From: Pararhizobium sp. YC-54
GTDB taxonomy: Bacteria > Pseudomonadota > Alphaproteobacteria > Rhizobiales > Rhizobiaceae
Assembly (NCBI RefSeq): GCF_025847205.1
Contig: NZ_JAOYTH010000016.1
Location: forward strand, 99,837 to 163,836
Length of the DNA stretch: 64,000 nucleotides
Direction: 5' to 3'
Shown here in pieces: positions 35,910 through 42,854 of the stretch (position 1 is the first letter of the stretch; every line of letters begins with the position of its first letter). Under the pieces are notes generated by a model, which did not search any database, had not been told where the DNA came from, and saw only the letters and a program-made list of their open reading frames with translations. A program made the translations under genes and the position numbers.

Positions 35910-37403
35910 GTGCAAGACATCGTACTCGACGCGACGCTCGACTGGCGCGCCGTGGCGGCGGTTGCCGATGGTGCAACGCTTTCTCTTTCTGGTGCTGCCA
36001 GACAGCGGGTCGAAACGGCCAGCCGGATCGTTTCGGCGATCGTCGAAAGCGGCGTGCGGGCCTACGGGGTGAATACCGGTGTCGGCGCACTCGCTGATAC
36101 GGTTGTCGATCGTCCTTCGCAGAGCCGCCTGTCACGCAACATCATCTTGAGCCACGCCTGCGGCGTTGGACCGTTGCTCGATGCCCGCGAGGTGCGCGGC
36201 ATCATTGCAGCACAGATTGTCAATTTTTCGCATGGCCATTCCGGGGTGCGCCCGGAAATCGTGGAACTGCTGCAGACCTTTCTGCGTCAGGACTGCATTC
36301 CCGAGGTGCCATCCAAGGGGTCGGCCGGTTATCTCAGCCACAATGCCCATATCGCACTTGTGTTGGTCGGCGAAGGCAAGGCTCGGCTGAAGGGAAAGCC
36401 CGTCGCCGGTGCCGAGGCTTTAAAGACGCTTGGCGTCGCACCGTTGGTTCTGCAGGCCAAGGAAGGCTTGAGCCTCGTCAACGGAACGGCCTGCTCCACG
36501 GGACTTGGCTCAGTGGCTTTGGCTCGGGCGGAGCGGCTTCTTGATTGGGCCGATGCGATTGCCGCACTGACGATCGAGGCACTCGGCTGCCAGATGACCG
36601 CCTTTGATGCGCCGGTGCTGGCGCTGCGCAAATCGGCGGGGATCGAGAAGGTCGGCAAGACCCTGCGCGGGCGTCTCGCCGGTAGCGGCCTGATCGAAGC
36701 TGCCAAGGGTGCGCGGACGCAGGACGCCCTGAGCCTTCGCTCGGTCCCGCATGCCCATGGCGCCGGATGGGATGTGTTTGATTTTGCAAGTATGGTGGTG
36801 GATCAGGAACTGGCTTCGGTGACCGATAATCCGGCGGTTTCCGGCACACCGGACGCACCGGTTGTCTCGTCTGAGGCGCATGCCGTGGCGCCGGCTCTCG
36901 GACAGGCGCTGGACAGCCTCGCCATTGCAATCGCCCAGATATCAATGATGAGCGAGCGCCGCATCGACCGCCTCGTCAATCCGCTGGTGAGCGGCCTTCC
37001 GGCCTTTCTTGCCGTCGATCCGGGCGCAGGCTCCGGCTTCATGATCGCCCAATATACGGCAGCCGCGCTTGCTGCGGAAAACCGGCGTCTCGGCACGCCG
37101 GCAAGCCTTGATGGCGGCATCACATCGGCGCTGCAGGAGGATTTCCTCGGGCATCCGACGGCTGCGGCCAACAAGCTTCTGGCGGTGGTCGACAATGCCG
37201 AACAGATCCTCGGCATCGAATTTGCGGCCGCTGCCCAGGCGCAGGATTTCAAGGCCAGTGTCGCCCCCCGGGCCAAGGGGACCGATATGCTCTATCGCCA
37301 TATCCGCGCCGATGTGCCAACCTATGCCGACGATCGGCCGCTCGGCTGGGATCTGGAAAAGGCCCGCGACCTCCTGCGCGGATCGCCGCCTCCCAATAGC
37401 TAA
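35910..37403 (+). CDS. histidine-ammonia-lyase homologue lacking the MIO triad
   Basis: A 497-residue member of the aromatic amino-acid lyase superfamily. It keeps YGVNTGVG (Tyr52 equals the catalytic Tyr of HAL), SRNIILSHACGVG, LVNGT and SVTDNP. The MIO loop is altered: HutH of this window reads [15 protein letters not shown], whereas this protein reads KGSAG-YLSHNAH at 136-147. The three residues Ala-Ser-Gly that cyclise into MIO are absent, and the flanks align without further gaps. It therefore cannot form the cofactor. Lyases that eliminate a better leaving group, such as ergothionase acting on a trimethylammonium histidine, do without MIO, so a methylated or betaine-type imidazole substrate is a fair guess. 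The start is GTG 35910 with CGGAGG upstream. Confidence 0.8.
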   Translation: MQDIVLDATLDWRAVAAVADGATLSLSGAARQRVETASRIVSAIVESGVRAYGVNTGVGALADTVVDRPSQSRLSRNIILSHACGVGPLLDAREVRGIIAAQIVNFSHGHSGVRPEIVELLQTFLRQDCIPEVPSKGSAGYLSHNAHIALVLVGEGKARLKGKPVAGAEALKTLGVAPLVLQAKEGLSLVNGTACSTGLGSVALARAERLLDWADAIAALTIEALGCQMTAFDAPVLALRKSAGIEKVGKTLRGRLAGSGLIEAAKGARTQDALSLRSVPHAHGAGWDVFDFASMVVDQELASVTDNPAVSGTPDAPVVSSEAHAVAPALGQALDSLAIAIAQISMMSERRIDRLVNPLVSGLPAFLAVDPGAGSGFMIAQYTAAALAAENRRLGTPASLDGGITSALQEDFLGHPTAAANKLLAVVDNAEQILGIEFAAAAQAQDFKASVAPRAKGTDMLYRHIRADVPTYADDRPLGWDLEKARDLLRGSPPPNS

Positions 37404-37439
37404 AGCGCTCGCATTTGAAACTCCCGAAAGGATATTGCC

Positions 37440-38597
37440 ATGACCGCCCATTTCGACGTTGCAGTTGTCGGCCTTGGCGCCATGGGAAGTGCCGCCATCG
37501 CCCATCTGGCTGCCCGAGGCGTGAACGCGATCGGCATCGACGCCTATTATCCGGCGCATGCGCTGAGCTCGTCGCATGGCGACAGCCGCCTGATCCGGCT
37601 CGGCTATTTCGAGGACCCGTCCTATGTACCGCTGTTGCAACGCGCCTATGCCAATTGGCGGACGCTGGAGGCACGGCTGCGCGAGGACGTCCTGACGATC
37701 ACCGGCGTCCTGCAGATCGGCAAGCCCGACAGCAAGATCGTCAGCGGCACGAAGAAGAGCTGTGTGCTGCACAACCTGCCGCTGGAAATGCTGAGCCCGG
37801 ACGAGATGCGCCGCCGTTTTCCGGTGTTTTCGCTGGACAGCGACGAAGTCGCATTGCTCGATCCGCAGGGCGGGTACCTCCGGCCGGAAGTGGCCGTCAT
37901 GGGCCATCTGAAGCTTGCGGCCGCAGACGGCGCGGCTTTGCATTTCGGTGAGAAGGTAACGGCGATCGAGCCGGGCGAGGGCGGGGTTGTCGTCGTTTCG
38001 GACACGGGACGCTATAGCGCTAGCAAGGTGATCGTAGCGACAGGCTCATGGATCGGGGAACTCGTGCCGTCGCTGCGCGATCATGCGGTGCCGATCAAGC
38101 AGGTCGTTTCCTGGTACCAACCGGCCGATGGTTTCGTCACCATGCCGCAGCGCATGCCCGTGTTCATTCGCGACGAGGGTGAGAACGGCTCTTTCTTCGG
38201 CTTCCCAGCCATCGGCGTCGATGGCGTCAAGGTCGGCCGTCATGCGCATTTTCGCGAGCCGATCGATCCGAACCAGCCCAATCCGCCTGTCAATGACAGG
38301 GATACCGATCTCCTCGACAGTTTCATCAAGCGCTGGCTTCCGTCCGCCGCCGGATTGCGGGTGCGCTCTGCCACCTGCCGCTACACGATGCTGCCGAGCG
38401 AGGATTTTCTGATCGACCTTTTACCGGGTAACAAGCGCATCGTCGTGGCATCGCCCTGCTCGGGCCACGGGTTCAAGTTCACCAGCGTCGTCGGAGAAAT
38501 CCTCGCCGATCTGGCGTTGGATGGCGGCACAGACCTGCCGATTGCCGCCTTTTCGTTTGCGGCAATGGACCGGTTTCTGGCGGCGCGGGCGGCGTGA
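37440..38597 (+). CDS. FAD-dependent N-methyl amino acid oxidase (MSOX/SolA type)
   Basis: A 385-residue DAO-family flavoprotein. It has the Rossmann motif VAVVGLGAMGSAAIAHLAARG (about 7-27), SSHGDSRLIRLGYF as in monomeric sarcosine oxidase and N-methyltryptophan oxidase, and CRYTMLPSEDFLID near residue 308, where the Cys is the covalent FAD attachment site in that family. GHGFKF closes the site. Such enzymes oxidise N-methyl amino acids to formaldehyde plus the free amino acid and hydrogen peroxide. It is last in the ABC-lyase operon (36 bp after the lyase, AAGGAT upstream), suggesting that the imported compound is N-methylated. Confidence 0.85.
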   Translation: MTAHFDVAVVGLGAMGSAAIAHLAARGVNAIGIDAYYPAHALSSSHGDSRLIRLGYFEDPSYVPLLQRAYANWRTLEARLREDVLTITGVLQIGKPDSKIVSGTKKSCVLHNLPLEMLSPDEMRRRFPVFSLDSDEVALLDPQGGYLRPEVAVMGHLKLAAADGAALHFGEKVTAIEPGEGGVVVVSDTGRYSASKVIVATGSWIGELVPSLRDHAVPIKQVVSWYQPADGFVTMPQRMPVFIRDEGENGSFFGFPAIGVDGVKVGRHAHFREPIDPNQPNPPVNDRDTDLLDSFIKRWLPSAAGLRVRSATCRYTMLPSEDFLIDLLPGNKRIVVASPCSGHGFKFTSVVGEILADLALDGGTDLPIAAFSFAAMDRFLAARAA

Positions 38598-38638
38598 GCA
38601 TAGCCTACGGCGCTCAGTGCCGTTTCCGAAACGCGGAC

Positions 38639-38671
38639 GCAGTCCGTCGCGCCATAGGCGCGACGGACTGC
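38639..38671. terminator. perfect 15-bp hairpin between convergent genes
   Basis: GCAGTCCGTCGCGCC (38639-38653), loop ATA, GGCGCGACGGACTGC (38657-38671). This stable, perfectly paired stem sits between the oxidase stop (38597) and the peptide-gene stop (38682). There is no long T tract on either side, but its position fits a bidirectional terminator. Confidence 0.7.
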
Positions 38672-38681
38672 TATAGCTCAA

Positions 38682-38930
38682 TCAGCGGTTAAAATCGGTT
38701 TTCCCAGAATTTCCCGGAACACCGTCGCCACCGCCGTTACCAAAGCCGTTGTTGCCCTTGGTTTTGCCACCGCCACCGCCACCGGACTTGGCAATCGCAT
38801 TCGATGTCAAGCTCGTCGACAGAAGCATAGTGATCGCTGGCGGAGTTACAGCTGCAAAGCGTCCGCAGCTTTTTAGGAACTCACGGCGGCCATCCGCGTC
38901 CTCGTGAGCGTCATTTGCCTTCTTTTGCAT
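38682..38930 (-). CDS. Tat-signal Gly/Asn-rich small protein, candidate RiPP-like precursor
   Basis: An 82-residue protein. Residues 1-14 are polar. RREFLK at 15-20 matches the twin-arginine consensus, followed by a hydrophobic core (FAAVTPPAITMLLSTS) and a cleavage-like AIA-K at 45-48. The remaining 35 residues have a Gly6 run and then GNNGFGNGGGDGVPGNSG, ending KTDFNR; Ser, Thr and Asp are available for modification. It is the last gene of a leftward group with a nucleotidyltransferase and an HPr-kinase-like protein, families that tailor lasso peptides elsewhere. I infer that this is their substrate. It has no cysteine apart from Cys22 in the leader. A weak GGGGA precedes the ATG. It could instead be a stand-alone secreted Gly-rich protein. 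Confidence 0.65.
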   Translation of the reverse strand: MQKKANDAHEDADGRREFLKSCGRFAAVTPPAITMLLSTSLTSNAIAKSGGGGGGKTKGNNGFGNGGGDGVPGNSGKTDFNR

Positions 38931-39092
38931 ATTCGCGTCCCCATTCTATAAGCTTGTCGTTGCCAGGTACCGACTGCAAAATGCATGTGCTTAAATGTGC
39001 AATCGCTAATGTACATCACAAGAACCCGCGCCGCCAGATACCAATGGATATATTTGTGCGCAGTCTCGGTAGCCCCCGACATTGGCAAACGC

Positions 39093-40178
39093 TTACGCCT
39101 TCCCCAGAGGTTTCGGCCGAAAGACCCGACGAAACTCACGGGCAACGCGTTTCAGCTCTTGCCGGCGAGACGCATGAGACATGCCACCATAGCGATCCCA
39201 GGATGGATAGCTTACGATCTCGGATAGAAATGCAGCAATCGTCAGCGGATGCCGCAGGTAGTCTCTACCGAGCTGGAGTTTTCGGCGAAGGAATTGAAGT
39301 CGCGGCAAAGTCCCGATCTTCAACCTGGTGATATCGGGTATACCAAAAAGGGCGTTGACCGTCAGAATCTGGGTATCCGTGGCGTTCTGCTCATATCCCG
39401 CCGCAAAGAGGGACCGGATTTTGGACCAATCTATCTCCTGCGCCGACCTGGCGATGGAGACGATATCCAGAAGATGGCGTAGGTCGATGAGACCACGCCA
39501 ATAGTCCCCGTCCTGGAATTGGTCATGCAGGACCAGATAGACGATCTGGGCAAATCCAGAGGGAATGTAGGCGTGGCCTTTTCCGAGACCCGTCCTTGTG
39601 GAATTCTGGTAAAGCCATTCGATGTCCTTGAACGACGCGGGACCCTTGGGCCGGCAGTGCACGTCGATGCTGCCAGCGTCGGAACCGCGCTCAAGCACCG
39701 TCGGCAGATGGGCTTCCGGGTCGCCCGGCCAAGTCCGGGCTCCGCCGTCGACCCTGACATCGTAGCCGATCGTCCGAAGCGCTTGGATGGCTTCTTGCAT
39801 TTTCGGTGGCCGTACCATGAGATCCAGGTCGATCAGAATGCGGCCGCCGAAATCGGATGTTGCCTGGCTCAGAAGGACCGCTGCGCCCTTCATGATGACA
39901 GGCTCGATTCCCGCTTCGTTGAGACATGCCACCGCTTCTTCAAGCTGAGAATAGAGCATTGCATTGCGCCTGGCGTTGGACGTGTAGATGACGTCCAGAT
40001 AGCCCCGCACTTCGTCGGGAACACCTGTTGGTTCGGCCGAATGGACGGCTGCGGCGAGTGAGGTGATCGTCATCGTCTGGTTTGCAAGAGCAATCACACA
40101 GTCCCAGTCAACGTCGTCAGGAAACCTGCCGACCAGACATGAAGCGAGACTGCGAAGAGCCTGGAAATCAGTCCGCAT
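39093..40178 (-). CDS. PF14907-like nucleotidyltransferase of RiPP-like cassette
   Basis: A protein of about 361 residues with the pattern of the uncharacterised nucleotidyltransferase family (NTP_transf_5). VIMKGAAVLL (near 95) is followed by GGRILIDLDLMVRP (near 110), whose DLD supplies the metal-binding aspartates. Later come IDVHCRP and a helical C-terminal part rich in Arg/Lys. Homologues occur in lasso-peptide clusters beside HPr-like kinases, where one was reported to act after phosphorylation of the peptide. The start at 40178 overlaps the kinase stop by 11 bp; 40211 is an alternative and neither has a good ribosome-binding site. Its G+C looks lower than the flanking catabolic genes. 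The target is inferred to be the small Gly-rich protein encoded downstream. Confidence 0.72.
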   Translation of the reverse strand: MRTDFQALRSLASCLVGRFPDDVDWDCVIALANQTMTITSLAAAVHSAEPTGVPDEVRGYLDVIYTSNARRNAMLYSQLEEAVACLNEAGIEPVIMKGAAVLLSQATSDFGGRILIDLDLMVRPPKMQEAIQALRTIGYDVRVDGGARTWPGDPEAHLPTVLERGSDAGSIDVHCRPKGPASFKDIEWLYQNSTRTGLGKGHAYIPSGFAQIVYLVLHDQFQDGDYWRGLIDLRHLLDIVSIARSAQEIDWSKIRSLFAAGYEQNATDTQILTVNALFGIPDITRLKIGTLPRLQFLRRKLQLGRDYLRHPLTIAAFLSEIVSYPSWDRYGGMSHASRRQELKRVAREFRRVFRPKPLGKA

Positions 40179-41271
40179 CGTGGAACCGAGCCAAGGCTTG
40201 GGCGCCGTCATCCAGTTGTGAGTAAGTCAATTCGATCCCCCGCGCCGCATTAACCATGCCCAACATGCTCTCGAATTGCATCGTGCTCAACCGACGTTGC
40301 GGGTTACTGGCTTCTGAAATAATCTTCGCGAGGACCTGCAGTGGTTCCACCGGCAATGTCCTTGCCTTGCCCCTCCGCGTGCGGTTGAGGAGAACGATGG
40401 TCTTCAAGGTGATTCCCCGATTGGCGTCGTGAGGCGGAAGCGGCAGGTAGCGCACCAGCTTGCCATCCAAACGCAGATGCACGGGATGCGAAAAAAGACT
40501 TTCGCGAATCTGTGGTAGCAGTTTCCATGAATGCGCCTTCACGGCCGCCGCGAACGCAACCCCGCTGATCGTTCCGCCGGTGTGCAGCAGCGCAATGTCG
40601 TCTGCATAGGTTTGAAAGCCGCATTGCATGAGCGCGAGCGCCAAGGTCGTCTTGCCGGCGCCGGGTGATCCGCAGAGAAAAATCGCCCCGGAACCGTTTG
40701 CGAGAAGCGCTCCGTGGAGCGCGGTATTCATGCCGAGGCTCGCGATGACCTCGTCGGTCAGAAGACCTTTCAGCGCTGGCACCGCTTCCCGCCGGCCGAC
40801 GATCATCGCGTCTTGCCCCGGCCCTGCGATGCAGACGCCGTTGCCGAATCTGGCCAGGGTATACTGTTTCGGCGCAGAACTGGTACGTGGACTGCTTGGA
40901 GGCAGCATAGGGCGCACCAGTTCCATCAGCGCCTCGTCGTAACAGCTTATGCGGATCTCCCGGCCTGTGATTTCAACGAGTTCAGAGCGAGAGGGCGATC
41001 CGTCACTCTTTTCGAATTCGACTTGCAGCAATCCCTGCCGGGACCAGAAGCGCAAATATTGGGTCAAATAGGTGCGCGCCGAGGATCTCCTCATGCCTTC
41101 ACCGACAAGGTTGGCTTCCAGCGTTTCGAACGACACTGGTCGGGAAAGTTCAGAGGTAACGTAGGCCGTGATTTCGTCGATCTCGAAGAGTTGCTGTGAT
41201 GCCTCGACGAAAATCGTCCTGCGATTGCCGACGGAACAGGGGTGTCCACCGGCGGCGAGCCGAAATCTCAT
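40168..41271 (-). CDS. HPr-kinase-like protein with N-terminal PqqD-like (RRE) region
   Basis: A 367-residue protein. Residues 20-85 (IFVEASQQLFEIDEIT to FWSRQGLLQVEF) read like a PqqD-type RiPP recognition element: short strands, then a three-helix pattern ending in GLL. The second half is HprK-like: LHGALL with His186, as the conserved histidine before the P-loop, Walker A GSPGAGKTT at 201-209, and ADD at 223-225 as the metal-binding site. HprK homologues in lasso-peptide clusters phosphorylate a serine of the precursor. This one carries its own apparent recognition domain and is the first gene of the cassette, overlapping the nucleotidyltransferase. AGGGA lies about eight bases before the ATG. 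Both the RRE reading and the kinase role need a profile search. Confidence 0.72.
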   Translation of the reverse strand: MRFRLAAGGHPCSVGNRRTIFVEASQQLFEIDEITAYVTSELSRPVSFETLEANLVGEGMRRSSARTYLTQYLRFWSRQGLLQVEFEKSDGSPSRSELVEITGREIRISCYDEALMELVRPMLPPSSPRTSSAPKQYTLARFGNGVCIAGPGQDAMIVGRREAVPALKGLLTDEVIASLGMNTALHGALLANGSGAIFLCGSPGAGKTTLALALMQCGFQTYADDIALLHTGGTISGVAFAAAVKAHSWKLLPQIRESLFSHPVHLRLDGKLVRYLPLPPHDANRGITLKTIVLLNRTRRGKARTLPVEPLQVLAKIISEASNPQRRLSTMQFESMLGMVNAARGIELTYSQLDDGAQALARFHDAD

Positions 41272-41547
41272 TGAGACGTTCCCTCGACCGGGGCAAAGCC
41301 TGCTTTCACATTCCGCACCCTCAATGAAGCGGCAGGATGGCGAGGATCTTCAAACTGAACTGCTTGCGCCCCCCAGAGGAGTCGCGCTTCCCGACTCGCT
41401 CAATTATCCCGGTATGTTAGCAGCATTCGCGGGAAGCACCACAGCATGATGCAGAGCCAACCGGAAATCTCGCCGGCGTTTGCCGGGCGCGTGATCTGCC
41501 ATGTGCTGGGGCTCCTTGCCCGCAGAGTGTAGCTCTCAGCCTCAGCC

Positions 41548-42141
41548 TCAGCTCGCGGTAATGCGGATGAGGTACGCCTCTGCCGGCATGTCGGACGTGA
41601 TCAGGACCACACCCTCGAGAACGGCGCAATCGAGCCGGCCGAGCTCTTCGGCATGATCTCCACCCTCGATCCGCATATTGCCGAGCGAAAGAAGCATCGT
41701 GACGCCGCCCTCGGCGTCCAGATGGTGCTGCCCTTCGACGATCCGCTTTTCGACCTGATGCGTCCATTGTCCGCGCCGGGTCATGACGTTCAGATCGACG
41801 ATGGTACCTGATACCAGCCGCGCGGATGTCGCCGCATCGGCCGGGAAGGGCAGCGGTGCAGATGCCCTGGTCAACACGACGGGTTTGCGCCCGGCAATAT
41901 CGAGTTCCATGCCTTCGCCTTCAATGATCGACAGGGTGCGGTCGATGCCGGCAAAGACGGAGAATGGGCCGTCGCTTGCCACCGTTGCCATGCTGATGCG
42001 CCAGCCAAAGGCGGCGAGATCGGCCTCCGGTGGGAAGACCGCAATCTCGACCGTTTCGCCGCCGCCGTTCTTCCATGGCATGCGGCGATGGTCAGCGGCT
42101 CTCAAAACCCTGATCCGAGCGTGCGATTGTTCGTCGTGCAT
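41548..42141 (-). CDS. hutD: HutD family protein
   Basis: A 197-residue cupin-like HutD protein (PF05962). The family motifs are visible: RMPWKNGGGETVEIAVFP near the N-terminus, FGWRISMATVASDGPFSVFAGIDRTL, and a C-terminal LEGVVLI. HutD is linked to control of histidine flux and may bind formylglutamate; its exact role is unsettled. The start at 42141 follows GAGG by six bases; an in-frame Met at 42153 lacks such a site. It is cut off from the other leftward hut genes by the toxin-antitoxin pair on the opposite strand, so it must have its own promoter, within the 57 bp shared with the antitoxin gene. Confidence 0.85.
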   Translation of the reverse strand: MHDEQSHARIRVLRAADHRRMPWKNGGGETVEIAVFPPEADLAAFGWRISMATVASDGPFSVFAGIDRTLSIIEGEGMELDIAGRKPVVLTRASAPLPFPADAATSARLVSGTIVDLNVMTRRGQWTHQVEKRIVEGQHHLDAEGGVTMLLSLGNMRIEGGDHAEELGRLDCAVLEGVVLITSDMPAEAYLIRITAS

Positions 42142-42157
42142 TGTAAACCTCATTGCT

Positions 42158-42182
42158 GTGGACTAAGTTTAGTGGACTAAGT
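42158..42182 (+). promoter_or_regulatory. tandem/palindromic operator of toxin-antitoxin operon
   Basis: GTGGACTAAGT occurs at 42158-42168 and 42172-42182, 14 bp apart, and the overlap contains the palindrome ACTAAGTTTAGT (42162-42173). It lies directly before the antitoxin Shine-Dalgarno sequence (AAGGAGG) and within the hutD promoter gap. This fits autoregulation by the antitoxin, which would also affect hutD. Confidence 0.55.
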
Positions 42183-42198
42183 CCGAAGGAGGGCGGTG

Positions 42199-42462
42199 AT
42201 GGAAACGATCAACATTCACGAAGCCAAGACACATTTGTCTCGCCTGATGGAGAAAGTGTCAAAGGGCGAATCGTTCATCATTGCCAAGGCCGGAAAGCCG
42301 ATCGGAAAGCTTGTGCCCCTTGATGATACCGAAACACCAAAGAAGCGCCGGATCGGCTTCATGAAAGGTGAAATCGTCGTACCGGATGACTTCGATACGA
42401 TGATGGCCGATGAAATCGAAGAGATGTTTTACGGCAATCCCGACAAATTCAAACACCGATGA
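42199..42462 (+). CDS. Phd/YefM-type antitoxin
   Basis: An 87-residue antitoxin. The N-terminal Phd fold is clear: INIHEAKTHLSRLMEKVSKGESFIIAKAGKPIGKLVPL. A C-terminal toxin-neutralising tail (GEIVVPDDFDTMMADEIEEMF) follows. ATG 42199 is preceded by AAGGAGG; an in-frame GTG at 42196 is too close to it. It overlaps the PIN toxin by four bases (ATGA). The pair reads against the hut genes on both sides. Confidence 0.9.
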   Translation: METINIHEAKTHLSRLMEKVSKGESFIIAKAGKPIGKLVPLDDTETPKKRRIGFMKGEIVVPDDFDTMMADEIEEMFYGNPDKFKHR

Positions 42463-42851
42463 GATTTCTGCTCGATACACATATCCTGATCTGGGCAGCT
42501 GGCGATATCGATCTTCTGTCGACAGGTGTCAGGCTGCTCATTGAAGATACGAGCAACGAGCTTCTTTTCAGTCCTGCCAGCATCTGGGAAACGGCGATCA
42601 AACACAGTCTCGGACGGGACGATTTTCGAACCGATCCCTTCGTTCTGCGCTATCGCCTTCTCGAAAACGGCTACACTGAGCTTCCAATCAATAGCGAACA
42701 CGCAATTGCGATTGCGGGTCTGCCTTTGCTTCACAAAGACCCCTTCGATCGCATCCTGATCGCTCAGGCCATTATCGAAGGGGTTCCGCTTATAACGGTT
42801 GACGATGTGATTCTTCGATATCCCGGTCTTCCGAAATATTCGCTGATCTAA
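42459..42851 (+). CDS. PIN-domain toxin (VapC type)
   Basis: A 130-residue PIN-domain RNase. The acidic residues are in place: Asp6 in LLDTHILIW, Glu in SIWETAIK (about 43), Asp in DPFDRILIAQA (about 93), and Asp in ITVDD (about 112). The toxin would cleave RNA, commonly initiator tRNA or rRNA, when free of the antitoxin encoded just upstream. It stops three bases before the convergent hutU stop, so read-through in either direction gives antisense RNA. All key residues are present, so it is probably active. Confidence 0.9.
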   Translation: MRFLLDTHILIWAAGDIDLLSTGVRLLIEDTSNELLFSPASIWETAIKHSLGRDDFRTDPFVLRYRLLENGYTELPINSEHAIAIAGLPLLHKDPFDRILIAQAIIEGVPLITVDDVILRYPGLPKYSLI

Positions 42852-42854
42852 GCC

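Noticed and set aside
35910..37403. Annotation as a second normal hutH
   Set aside because: The MIO-forming triad is absent, so ordinary histidine ammonia-lyase chemistry is unlikely.
38682..41271. Classical lasso-peptide cluster
   Set aside because: No asparagine-synthetase-type cyclase or transglutaminase-like protease is adjacent, and the peptide tail lacks a ring-forming Gly/Asp-Glu layout behind a typical leader.
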